Source: Microvelia longipes
Lineage: Eukaryota; Arthropoda; Insecta; Hemiptera; Veliidae
NCBI GenBank assembly: GCA_018340805.1
Contig: JACMZG010001914.1
Span: 46,011,463-46,075,462, forward strand
Direction of reading: 5' to 3'
Length of the DNA: 64,000 nucleotides
Of the stretch, positions 36,582 through 50,600 are shown piece by piece. Every line of letters starts with the position of its first letter. Positions within the stretch are counted from its first letter, which is position 1. A program made the position numbers and the translations under genes. The notes under the pieces were generated by a model. The model was not told the DNA's origin. It searched no databases and saw nothing but the letters and a program-made list of their open reading frames with translations.

Positions 36582-39500
36582 TATTTTTTTGGAAAAAAAA
36601 AATATATATATTTTTTTTTATTAAAGCAACTACATTAAAGCCAACAAATATTAAATAAATTTGGGGTGAGTGCACTGGCATAATTTTGAAAATAGAATGA
36701 AGAAAGAAAATAAGTAAAAAAAAATAACTTACAGGATGGTAATGTTTAAGGAAAGAATGCATACGTTCGACTTCCTCGGAAGTCAGAGTTTTAATAACAA
36801 ACAGCCGATCATAGGAATGATAAAACTTTGCACCGGACTTCCCTGGGTTATCCATCACAACTGGTTGTGACCTGCAACATACGAAATCAAATGTCACTCC
36901 CACAGTCATCATGTTTCAATTTACCTTAAAAACGGTGTAGGGGGAATCATTTTTTTTAATAAATATAATAATATATGACCTAATCTACAGTCTATCGTTT
37001 AGTTTAAAAATCCCCAAGGTCATAATATTTTGGGGAATGACCAATCAGAGAAGCCGCTGCCAACCTCTCACTTAAAAAGAGAAAAAAATCCCTACCACAA
37101 TAACCACTGTAGGAAAAAACGTTCTTCCAGCAATTGTTCACTTTTGTTTGTGGTTTTCTTTTGATTACATCGTTTGAAAACTACTTTCAAATGATTCTTA
37201 AAAATATATTTTAAACTAAAACTACACAAAAGACATGTAAAAAACATCGCAAGAAAATACGGGTAAAATAACCTGATTTGTTTACATAGTTTTTTTCCTG
37301 CTCCCTTCTTGCAGGGATTTTTTTTCTTAAGAATCAGTGGTGTCTAAACTGACCTGTCAAAGATTTGTAAACTAAATGACCAAATCTAGAAGAATTTGTT
37401 GTTCTTATTTATTTGCTTTCTTTAATTTTTCAGAGGAAATTTTTGTACTTGGCTATCCTCTAAATACAAATCGTACATAGAAAAATAAAGAAATGGGTAC
37501 CGAATATCTGGGAACTTTTCCTCAACTTATTTGATTAGCTAGACTCATCCTCATCACTTTGCTGATTCTCAGAATACCAGAATCGTCAAATTTACATTGC
37601 AGTGTCTCTTCCCACATGCTTAGTTCAACTTAAGAGTTGAAAATCCCTTTTTAAACAGAGTAATGTGGGCAATGAAAATAAACAAAAATAAGAGGGAGGC
37701 CTTAGATTGCAAGTGCATATTGCATATATTGCTTTCTTAAGATTACAACTATATAAAAGTCAGTTTATACGAAAAACCCTGGTTATTGTGACAGACAGGG
37801 TGCTCAGAAAGTGTATTGTAACAGCTTAGAATAATACTATATATAGAAGGAGCACAGGACCGTAACACAATGTAATTCCACTGATAACACGAAAGCCAGT
37901 TGACTGGTGCAACTAAGTAATGCTGCCAACCTGACAACAAAACATTATTTTAAATATGTGTCATAAATATCTATTAATGAAGAAAGATCGTAAAGAACAA
38001 ATATAATAACTTAAAACACCTGCTGAGTGTTTAATAAAACTGGTCTTAGATGGCAAAAAGGTGGTGGAATACAAGAATCTACATTTAGTTGACGAGGACT
38101 ACTTTTAATATAATTTTAATTAAAACGTTAAACTACAATTTAAAATGCTTAAAATATTGTAATGCACCGATATATTATAATGGTATTTTATTATCCAACC
38201 ATCAATCATTAATTAATAATAGAACATAATAATTCAGCAACCGGAAGTATTGCCAACTTTTTTTTAGAAAATTGTATATTGTTAGGGTGGCAGCATTACT
38301 TAAGTGCACCAGTGAACCGGCTTTCGTGTTATCAGTAGTGCTCCTTCTATATATAGTATTATTCTAAGTGTAGCAGTAACCTCAACATTTTCCCATGAAG
38401 GTTTGCAACAAGTACCTAAAAACTGTTTTAGCTTTGAAATCTTTTGTGTTTTTAATACTATCCTAGCCTTATTCAATAATAAAAAATTACACTTAATTAA
38501 TATTAATTATCCTTTTTTAGGATAATTTCTTTACTGTTGAGAAGATTAAAATAAGATGTGATAAAAATTCTAAACTGATATGTTTCTGATCTAATTATAG
38601 AAAAATAGTGACGAGTGAGAACTATGTAAGAAATGTGTTCCTGACGAGTGGTTTTATTTAAACATAAAGCATCATTTGTTGATAAACATTCTCTAAGAAG
38701 TGTCATCAATCAATTAAATCGATGTGACTGGATGTGAAAGATAAACTATTGAACTGGTGCAGACAAAGAGATGCAGCACATAGAGATAGTAGTTGGGGCA
38801 AATCTTGAAAACAACAAGCCTTAAAATAATACTGTTTATAGAAGGAGCTAAACTGATAAACGCAAAGGTGGTTGGTTGCCTGGTGGACTTTACTAATGCT
38901 ACCACCCTAATAACTAACAATTTTTTGTAAATGAGATGTGAATGATATGATGATCTGTAAATGATAAATAAGCCTCCTTTTTATTAAAACTTCATGATAT
39001 ATAGGCTATGTTATGAATAAGCCTCATCGAAAGACAGTTCTGCCACTAATTCTCAGGTTTGGCTAGTTAAAGTAAAAATCATGGTTTAAAAATTGTTTCT
39101 CTCTTCAAAAGATATAATTTCTTAATTTTCATTGAACAGCATTTATCAGACATATAAATAGATTTATAAAGAATAATTTGTTCTCCTAAAAACTAATTTA
39201 AAAATTCTGTAGTCTTTGTGATATTTAAACAAATGAAACTTTCTTTTTCTTTTAATCCTAATAAATTTAAAAATGACAGGTTCTTGTATAATTGTATCTA
39301 ACATTCTTCTATCTGGTCCCAGTCAGTCAGTCATTCCTTTTCTTACAACTTGTCATATTATTCTTCAAAACTACCTGATAGTATCATATTTGGACTGTAA
39401 TCTCTATGTACTTGCAACTCTATGTGTACGGATATTTTTAAAATTTGTATATATTCGAAAACAAAAAAATTAATTAAAAGAAAAAAAAATGAGTGTAGCA

Positions 39501-41426
39501 TATCTGGTAAGATGAAGAAAAGATCTGCGGTACCCAAAGCATTGTGATTGGTCTAGGGACAATGGATCCACCAATAGTGGCTTTCCCTTCTTTGATAAAT
39601 ATAATAAATTGAAAAATCAGCACAAAAAAAAGTAAAAATTGTTAGTTAAACTCAAACCAAGAAACCAGAATAAATCAATTTTGATGTTAGTCAAAAAGGA
39701 GTCAAAGAATAAGAAAATCATACAAAACAAACTAAACACTGTTAACTAAGTCAACCGAATTTATAATTAAATATATAAAAGTAAACAGCATTTGTCTTTC
39801 CACAACGATATATAATTGAATATACCAAGCCAGCTTTCGACCATAACGATCATCATCAGTGCCGGTGAGATGAGTCTAATTCTTCAGCCGTGGCCTAAGA
39901 AACCGGCCAGGAAGAATCAGACTCATCTCATCGGCACTGATGATGATCGTTATGGTCGAAAGCTGGCTTTGTATATTCAATTATATCGCTGTGGAAAGAC
40001 AAATGCTGTTTACTTTTATTAGAATATTCCACATCTCAATAATTTTCGGATAAATAAATATATATTATTAATTAAGGAGGTATACAGGGTTAAAGCCCAT
40101 AAACTAGTTGTACAGTTAAATAGATTCAGACATACTTGAATTTAGAGAGTCTTTGGTTTAGGATCTTCCCTACCACCTACCCCCCCCCACTATCTTCCAT
40201 GAGACACCTCACAAGAGTAATTTTCCATTGAAAATTTGCTTAAGTATACTAATTAAAATAAACTTTTAAAATGTCAAAATCAAGTACCTACAAAAACTTA
40301 AAATAAGAAAAAATAGCTCCGATGTCTACAAGTTTTATTTATAAGCTTTCTTTTGAAATTAAAGTTTTATTTAATTGGTGCTTCATTGTCAAGGATTCTG
40401 TGCCTCTAATTATTCCCTCTCTCCCCTACCTAGTAAACAACTAAAAGGTTAAACAAAAATGAATACCCTTTCTCCCTCCACAGCACAAGATATTTGTTTA
40501 TCTTGTGCCGTGGAGGGATAAACCTGGTTAATTTTAAATAAATAATAAAATTCTTGCTACCCTACTAATTTAATAAACGGTATAATGTATTGATGTATCT
40601 CTATTGATATATTTAGTACAAACATACAGTCCCTAATGCTAACGAAGCAGAGTAGAATGACTAAAATATAAAAAAAAATCCTGATGATTTGAATCACTCT
40701 TTTCACCAAAGGAACTTTAGAACTGTACAATGCAATCAGTGTACTCGGTGAAAGGGACTGTAAAATAGTTATGGAAAATAAAAGAAAATAGTGTTGATTG
40801 AAAAATACAAAATAATATGCAAAAAGGTCAAAACAAAAATAAAACCTTCTAAAAAGTCTCATTAATTAATGTTAATTTTTTCGAAACTAAATATTAAAAA
40901 AAAGATAAGGTCGAACCAAAAAAATTCAAAAGTGGGTATTTTTTGACAGATCTTCTCAGTTCTACCTGCATCTTTTTAAGAGGCCGTGAAAGCCCCTCTG
41001 TGATGGATCGGTGGAACTGCGACAGAGTGGTGGCTTCTGCCTCTTAGAATTACCTTTCGAGTCCATTTCAACCACCCTAGAGTCAAGGCAACATTTTATT
41101 TAAAACTCAGTATTTGAGATGATGAATTACTACTTTTTCACAATACTAACAAACTATAGAATCACTTGAGTAACTTTACAGATCATAAGATTAATGAGTC
41201 TGGTAGAGACAGCAGTATTAATCACTTTCAGTACTTTTAATGGAAATATATTATAGTTTTGAAAGAGGTAAAACGAAACTATCAGAAAGTTGTTAAATGG
41301 AAATTTAGATGATTGCTTTTTTATAATTATAAATAGTAAAATTACAGAACAGATAATATTAAATAAATAAAACAATTTCATCAACTCTTTATTCAATTCC
41401 TTCAATGAGGTTGAGGTGATGAGAAT

Positions 41427-41490
<64 letters not shown>

Positions 41491-41529
41491 TAATAGTATA
41501 TATATATATTATAATATATTATATATATA

Positions 41530-41600
<71 letters not shown>

Positions 41601-44600
41601 TCTGTGTCATTGTATTTCTGTGCCCAAGTTAAATACCAATTTTTAAAATTTTGTTATTACAGATATAAATTAAGTAGAAATTTAAAATACTCATATATCC
41701 AATGAATAGAAGTCAACATGATTTAGAACATCATAAAAACTTGATGAAACAAAAATGTTTTATTTATAAATGAAAAATTGAGAGGATCGTTGTATTGACC
41801 TGGTCATGGATTCCTTATAGTCGGCGTCATCTATGCCAAACCTTTCTCTAAGATTCCTAAACACCATCGGGCAGTATTCTTTTATTTTAAAATGACTCGG
41901 CATATTTTCTCTGAAATCATCAAGAAGACACAAGTTAACAAATGACAGGTAACGTAAGAATAAAACTAAATTGTGAAAAATGTACACTAAAACTAAGTTA
42001 CTTTCTAAACATATTAATTTGAGATTTATAACCAGCTTTTTAGCGTAAACTTGCTCATACCAAACTCGAATAGTATACATAAAAAGAATATTGTAAATAT
42101 AGTATTATGATTAAATAATATTAAAGTACTAATACTACTAAAGTATAGTATCCTCAATGGCTTGGCACAATATAATTGTGCCAGAGACATCTAAAAATGT
42201 AACAATCAAAATGCTAAGCCACATCTGGGAACTGTTCCATCATTCAACATTATTTATCTCACTCATGGTGACTCGTTATAATGCAATACTTTATTTTGTA
42301 ACTCTAACTCATCAGGGGGCTGAAAGGACCTGAACTCACTTCGCCCTTCACTAAAAATTTAAGCTATCCCTTTGAGTCACTTAAGCCACTTAAACCAAAC
42401 AAGGTTTAATTAATAAAATAAAAATGATAAGCATCTTTTAAGTTTGTTTTAGATTATTAATCAAACTTAGGAGGAATTGGACCAAAATAAACACAAAACA
42501 CTAATAATGGTTTTAAATGTACTTTTAGTAAATTTCTAAAGGAAAAATGAGCTGATTATATTAGGGTCATGGATAAAACGGAAGAGGAGGGGGAATTTAT
42601 TGCAGTCTGAAGATACATGTATCATAGCCGTGTTATTTTTAGGTGAGACTGGTAATCAATTTTCAAGGGAAAAATTACTAACTTCAAGAGAAGGGGAGAA
42701 GTCCCCCTCCCTAGGGTCTATTATCCTGTAATTGAATCTGAGATTTTATAAAAGCTTAAGTTTACTCCGCCAAACTCAACTCTCTCCCAATTAAAAACTT
42801 TATATAGCTTCTATTAACCAACACAAGGGTCTAATAAAAAAAAGTTTAAATAACCAACAATAACATTTTTCAAGTAAAAATTCAAGAAACATGAGATGAT
42901 ACAGTTGTTCATGTGGCTAGGAAGTAAACTAAGCTAAAACAAGTAGAAGTTGGGAAGCAAAACCAATTCAAAAGGAAGCATGATTCACAAATTTTAAGGG
43001 ACTTAAAACTATGCTGAAAACCACTGTGTCAAAAAAGGCAACATTTTTTCAAAAGGGCGAGCTCCCCCAAGGCTCCTTATGTTTATGGGCCTGAGTCAAA
43101 TAGATCATTTAATTTCCTTTAAAAGAAAGAGAGAAAATATTCCTTTAAGAGAGAAAATATTTATAAACTGTAGAGAAAAGAAAGTTTATGAAAGATAATT
43201 ATATAGAATTAAAACCACTCAATTAAAAATAAACATAAACTTGAAACAAAATTATAACCTCTAAAAAATAAACAAGAATCAGAATTAAAATCACTAAAAA
43301 CATAAAACAGAATCAGAATTAAAACAACTTAATAAAAAATAAAAATGAAACATAATCAAAATTAAAACCACTCAATAAAGAATAATAAACATGAAACAGA
43401 ATCAGAATTGAACCCGCTTAAAAAATAAAAGAAACATGAAACAGAATTGGAATCAAAACCACTTAATAAAAATAAACATGAAACAGAATTGGAATTTAAA
43501 CCACTCAATAAAAATAAACTTGAAACAGAATCAGAATTAAAACCATTCAATGAAAAAATAAACAGAATCGGAATAATAATCATTCGATAAAAATAAAAAT
43601 GTAACAGAATTGGAAAAACCCACTTAATAAACATCAAAATATTAACAGAAAACAGAAAATATGAAACTGAAAATAAAATAAAAAAATAAACTAAACATGA
43701 AACTAAACTAAACATGAAACTAAACATGAAACAGAATCAGAACTATAACCACTCAATAAGAATAAAACAGAATTGGAATTAAAACCACTCAATAAAAAAA
43801 TAAACATGAAACAGAATTATAACCAATCAAAAAATAAAACAGAATTGGAATTAAACCACTCAATAAAAAAATAAACATGAAACAGAGAATAAACCCACTC
43901 AATAAGAATATAGAATAAAAGAATGGAATTAAAAATCAATACATGAAACAGAATATAAACCACTCAATAAAAAAATAAACATGAAACAGAATTATAACCA
44001 CCTCAATAAAAAAATAAACATGAAACAGAATTATAACCACTCAATAAAAAAATAAACATGAAACAGAATTATAACCATCAATAAAATAACAGAACAGAAT
44101 TATACCACTCAATAAAATAAACATGAACAGAATATAAAAACAGAATCCACTCAATAAAAATAAACATGAAACAGAATTATAACCACTCAATAAGAATAAA
44201 ACAGAATTGGAATTAAAACCACTCAATAAAAAAATAAACATGAAACAGAATTATAACCACTCAATAAGAATAAAACAGAATTGGAATTAAAACCACTCAA
44301 TAAAAATAAACAGAAACAGAATTATAACCACTTAATAAAAAAAATAAACATGAAACAGAATTATAACCACTCAATAAAAAATAAACATGAAACAGAATTA
44401 TAACCACTCAATAAAAACTAAACATGAACAGAATTTAACCACTCAAAAAAAATAAACATGAAACAGAATTATAACCACTCAGTAAAAAAATAAACATGAA
44501 ACAGAATCATAATTATAAATAACACATAATTATAAGTAACATAATTATGAGTAAGTAATTATTATCATAAACACTCAATAATAAGTAAACACAAAACAGT

Positions 44601-47600
44601 ATCAACATTAAAACCACTAAAAAAAAACAAGAAGGCTATAAGAGTTAGATAAGAATGCAATGGTTGATAAATCCAGAAGTGGGTATTGGTATATCAACTA
44701 TTATACATGTTTAAAAATAACTCATAAATGTGATAATAAAGAATGAAATCAATTAAATTTTAACAATAAATTAAGAGACACATATCTTGGATATTAATAA
44801 ATAACAGACAGAAGTCAAATTAAAAAAGTAAGGAGTGACATATTTAAAATACATGTAGGGTATTTATGAGGATATTATTAGAATGATAAATTGTCATGAA
44901 TGAAATATGTCTTTCTTATTTAGATTAATGCTTCCCGTTTTGTTCTGTTTTAACCCAACTGTCTGATGTTCTCTAGAGCAGACTTCTATAAATACAACGG
45001 AGAATAATGTCAATTAAAAGATATAATGGTATTATACCATTATATCTCGTAATACAATTTCTAAATGTAAAAAGCAATTTAACAAATGGAAATGAAACAT
45101 TTATAAAGCTAATTTGAGATGGTTTTCATTTTCAAATATTTCGGTTAAAATATAATTTTATTTCATTGCTTTGTGTTGACACATGATTGTTTTAATTGAA
45201 TTTTCAAATTCAAAAGATTTAGTGTAAGCTATAGAGAAGAGAGGAAGAAGATATTATATGATTGATTTATAAAATAATATTTTGTATTATACGGAATCAA
45301 GGTATATTAAAAAAAAGTACAATAAGCCAAATCATTAATTTGAAGAATCCAACACAAATTCATGAAAACACCTGGGGGTTAAAGGAATCAGTTAAATTAT
45401 TTTACCTTTCTTTGGTTCAAAAAGATGGAGAGCTGAGAGATTGATTGATTACTGATTTATTTAACCACGCAAAATTAGGACCATAAGGTCCTCTCTTCCA
45501 TTCAACATGGATAAATTTTCAGCCGATTTATTTATTAAAATTACATAAAATACATACAATAAAATATCACAAAAATATGCAAAATTATCTTTTTTATACA
45601 ATAAATTTATAGTTTTAACTATGAAATCTTACTCTATAAAAATCCTTAACTTAGTTATTTAATAGCTAATTTCTTTTAATTATAGTTAATTTAGTATCAT
45701 TATATTTTTAAAATTATAATTATAATGATTTTTTTTAATACAATTCCTATAGAAATAAGACATTGAAAATAAAATTTGCAAAATTTTCATTCAGATTATT
45801 ATTGTCAGTTGGATTGATTCCACTTCTATAACATTACATTTTTATTTATTATTTAGAATATGTTTATTAAAAGAGAATAAATTTTATGATGGATTAATTA
45901 GCATATTATTGGTACCTAGTTAATAATTTCTTTTTATAATTTATTTTAAAACTACTATAAGACATTTTAGTGTAAAACTTCGGTTCTAAGGAGTTAAAGA
46001 GTTTTACCGACTGAACAAGAAAGTAATTCTCATACTGAATTGTTGTGTGCGAGGGAACATGAAGCAGGTCTAATATGACACTTCTTGTAGATCTACTTGC
46101 TACATCTTTTCTCCACTTATATCGGTTGTACAAATATAATGGCTTTTTGCTTTCAAAAATCCTATACGTTGTTCTAGCAATGCTTAGTTCTAACCGTTCT
46201 TTTATTTTCAGCCACTCTAGTTTTTTATAGTAGGGTGTGACATGATCAGCAAAAGAGACTGATATACAGGAGGCATTAATGCCAACAGTTGGTTTGATAT
46301 AGCATGGAAGCTTAGATTGCTGAGTGTGATCTCAGTTTAGTAAGTAAGTAAATATGGTTCAAAAAATTGCATCATAACAATCTAGAAATTATATTTATAT
46401 TCACCAGACATGCATGATGAAATATAAAATAGACTTTTAAAGTGGGTATTTTTGTGAAGGAATGTTTAGAAGTTACATTCATCATAGAAACAAAATAAAA
46501 TATAAAATAGATGTTCATTCTATTTTTAAAATCTATTGTATGGGTTTAGAAAATTAATATATTAAAAGAGATTACATTTTTTGGAAATAAGAATAATATT
46601 CTAAAAATACAACCACAAACAAGTTTAAAATAAAACATTAAATTAATATTAATCAGAAAACACATCTCAGGGGGAAATAAAGGCCTCCTGACCCCGCAGG
46701 CAGTTTTAAAATAATATTTGTTAAATAAGAAGCTAATTTGTAGAATCCCTGTTTATTTATGTTCTGTTTTACTCAAGTATATTGAATAGTAAGAAACAGG
46801 GTAGATGGTGTTTTGGTACACTAAATAAACTGATATGAGATAAGACCTAGCCTAAAGTAAGTTGAATAACCGTCCTCCACAAGGTTAGTTGCATTTAGGT
46901 AGACCCTAAGCCCAAACACAATTGACAAACAGCTGTAAATATATCATTTGATCCTATCAAGTTTAACAAAACGTTAATAGTAGATTCAATGTAACGGTTT
47001 GATACCTAATAATGTAAAAACCTATAGATAGGCTAAAAAATATTTTATAATTTGATTAATTTTATATTTTTCAGAATGATAAGGAAAGGACAGAGTGAGC
47101 TCAGACCACTTGTCACCCACTTGAAGAGTTAGACCAACAAAACATAATCAAATATAATGAAATACTAATGATGACAAATGATGCAACAGTTACAGATCAC
47201 TCACCTAGAGATTACATTGTGCCAAAATATATTCATTTTTTATATATTTTTTTCCAAGTTTCATAATTCACGATAAAACAGTTAAAGTAAGAATAAAAAT
47301 GCCACGTCAAATTCTGTTTAAGAAAAATGTAATTAAATACACTCTCTACAATTTATATCATAATTATAAATAAAATGTTATCAAAAGTTTTAATTTATTA
47401 TACTAACTTGTTAAAAAGATGATTATCAACTTTAAGTTTAGAATAGGCTCGGAAGTCATCTGGTAACAACATGACAGGTATAGTAACATGACTCAGCTCG
47501 TTGATCTGTAACATATAAACTACTTTTTACAATCAGACTGGACATGTTGTTTGTTTAAATAAAACAAACAAGCAAACTACCCAAAACAAATCAAATCCTA

Positions 47601-50600
47601 CAAAATATCGCATTCCAAGATGGATGAACTGTATTTATTATTTTTTGGTGTTAAAGAAATAAATAGCCTCGATTTTAATAGAAAACAATATTACTTAAAA
47701 AAAACAGGTACGAGTACCTGCTGACCTTATCCGATTTGTTTTACTCATCCTTCCCGCTATGAGAACCGATTGTTCAATCAACTTCAAATGTTATAGTCTA
47801 AGAGCCAGGCCTAAAAAATGTGAATCATTTTGTACTATTTCAAACCAAATTTTTCTGAAAATATACCATAAATTATGAAGGAAACCATAGTCACCTGTCT
47901 AGAGTGGAGCTCAAAATATTAAAAAATCGCACAAATTCCAGTTTTCTTGCAAGAATTGGTTTTCTGTAGGTCATGTGCAACATAAGAAGATAATATTTTA
48001 TAATCTGATAAAATACTCTATAAAACAAATGTTTATTTGTCAAAATCAGATAACTACAATTAAAGTTATGGCATTTGTTTAATGACCAAAAAATGCAAAT
48101 TGGTGTTTTAAAAAAAACACCAAACATTTTTTTGGTCTTTGAAAAAGAGCCATAACTTTGGTTGTAGTCATCCGATTTTGGTAATAAACACTCTTTTATC
48201 TAAACACTCTTTTATCTAAACACTCTTTTATCTAAACACTCTTTTATCTAAACACTCTTTTATCTAAACACTTAGAAAATTTTATCACCTTCAAAAATGT
48301 TCTCACTTAAGTTTTGCACACGACCCACAGGGAACCACTTATTTCAAGAAAACTCAAGTTTGTGCAAATTTATAAAATTTTGAGTATGCGCAATCATATA
48401 AAAGGCTCCACTCTGGATAGGCGACTATGTTTTTTCTTCATAATTTAAGTTATATTTTCAGAAACAATTGGTTTGAAGTAGTACAAAATGAGTCACATTT
48501 TTTTAAGTCTGGCTTTTGGACAAGTAGTAAGACTCAACACTGTAAGTGTACTGAAGCTATCAGCAAGATAACCTCAGGAAATACTTGATGATGCATACAT
48601 TACTGACAGAGAACCTTATTCCTCACTTTCTTTATCATTGTAGCCCAACTTAAGCAACACTTATTCTGCAAACTCATAATACTCTCAAAGCCTAAACTTT
48701 GCAGATATGACTGATTATCTAGGTTCCCTTAGAAGGTGCTAAAGCTCCATATGTAATGTGATTAAGTAGTTATATTAACTTACTTCATCATACGTTTAAA
48801 TACATCAATTAATAAGGAATGAGTTTCCAACGCACTGTGGAGTCATTTATAAACCAAAACTAAGGCTAGGAGTTCAATCCCAGGGACTTGATGACCCGCT
48901 CTAATCATGGCCTGGTGCCACAATATTACTTGGTTGCTGTCATTTTATGATTTTTCATGGAAATTATGATTACACATAAATATTTTCAACTATTTTACTT
49001 TAAAAGTAAAAGTAATTTAAAATAACTTTTAAATATTATCTATTGAATATATTTCTTAATTATATCTGTGCTGGTACATGTTTGTATGTTGTGTGTATGT
49101 TTACATCACTAAAAATATCCACCTTTTAAAGGATACATTTTAAATGCATGTGCCGATCAAGGTTGTAGAGGGATGGGTGTCTCTAGTCTTCATACAGTAG
49201 AGGTAAGTACCTAATGGGAATTGCCAACCTACTGAACCCCTTATACTACCCAAGTCCTTCCTTAAGTAGTAAAAGCCTCCTTGAATGGACATCATTGTTT
49301 ATAGCAGTGGTTCTCAACCTTTTTGTATTGTAACCCCTTTTCTAAATAGACAAGTGACTCGTGGCCCTCTAAGCAATTGCACAAAAAATGCTCCTTTCAT
49401 TCAATACTTATATTGATAAAAGTACACTTACTTTTACAAAATTTTCTTAATTAGTTTTATTTTAAAACCTTTCAATATTTTAATATACATTATTATAGGA
49501 CGTCAGTCTGCTCAGAAGAAGTCCCTTGCATACTAACAGTTCTTACATTATTATTCCTATTCCATGGCATTATGTAGTGCATTCAACAAATTTTTATTAT
49601 GACAGCCGCTTCCCAGCCCCCTCGCATTAGCTCATTTAGGGGGCACTAATTTGACTAGGATAGTAGACTAACAGTAAATTAATTGATAATCTAAAATTTT
49701 ATTGGATATAGTTTTAACTAAAAATCATATACTAATTTAATTATTTTACCCAGATATTTTTAGCAACCCCTCTAGAGACCACTGGATTATAGTTTACCAA
49801 TTGGGGTTAGATGTCGGCCCAGAAGGCAATGGTGAATAAATACTAAACCCAAAGCCTTGTACAGGAGACTCAGTATGTGCCCTGTGAGTTTAATTGTTGT
49901 ACATAATGTTGCGTCTTCAGATTTAAAAAGTCACCACTCTTCTTTAAATTATTTTTTTTTAGATTGCCTTAAATTGAATCTACAACCTTTATTTATGTTA
50001 TATAAATGTATAATTATGTCTAAAGTAAATTATTGGTCTCTCAAATTGCATCACATTTTACATTAGTGTTTGTTTAAATCTAATTTAATAAGATCAAAGT
50101 AAATGTTACCTATGCTCCTCGCGCTACAAGGTCATGTGACTAAAAATCAGCTGGAAGGTAGAATATGCAATGCTTGTAACTCAGTAAAAGGAAAGAAAAA
50201 AGGGGGCAATGAGAAGGTGGGGCCAAATCTATTTTTTAATAAACTTTCGAACTTTCATCTTGGTCTTGATATTAATTTGTTACTGCTGTTATGTTAATGT
50301 CTTTTACTATGTTACATATTTAAATGGATCAGGATTCGTATGTTAAGAGCACTGCCACCGGGGTAAAGTAATACATAAACCAAGTAGGGAAACAAACGCG
50401 ATTTCTGTCAGACCTGGACTGTAGTTCACATTTTGTCCACAGGGGAGTTGGCTCGAATTTTCATATGGCCGCGGCCATTTTGTTTTACTCTAGTAAATGT
50501 AAACAAACTATTTACGGTAAAATATCATTTTAAGATTAATTTGAAAGTAGTTTTCAAAACGATGTAATTAAAAGAAGAACCACAAACAAAGGGAACGATT

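Noticed and set aside
40474..40517. Short perfect hairpin as a possible microRNA precursor or terminator
   Set aside because: The stem is only 19 bp, too short for a microRNA precursor, and such terminators are bacterial; I noted it only as a hairpin.
43362..44241. Membrane-like [12 protein letters not shown] peptides on the minus strand
   Set aside because: They are translations of the 35-37-bp minisatellite, with frequent frame breaks.
48184..48275. CRISPR-like regularly spaced repeat (also 4460, 21631)
   Set aside because: Units are directly adjacent without unique spacers, and the host is a eukaryote.
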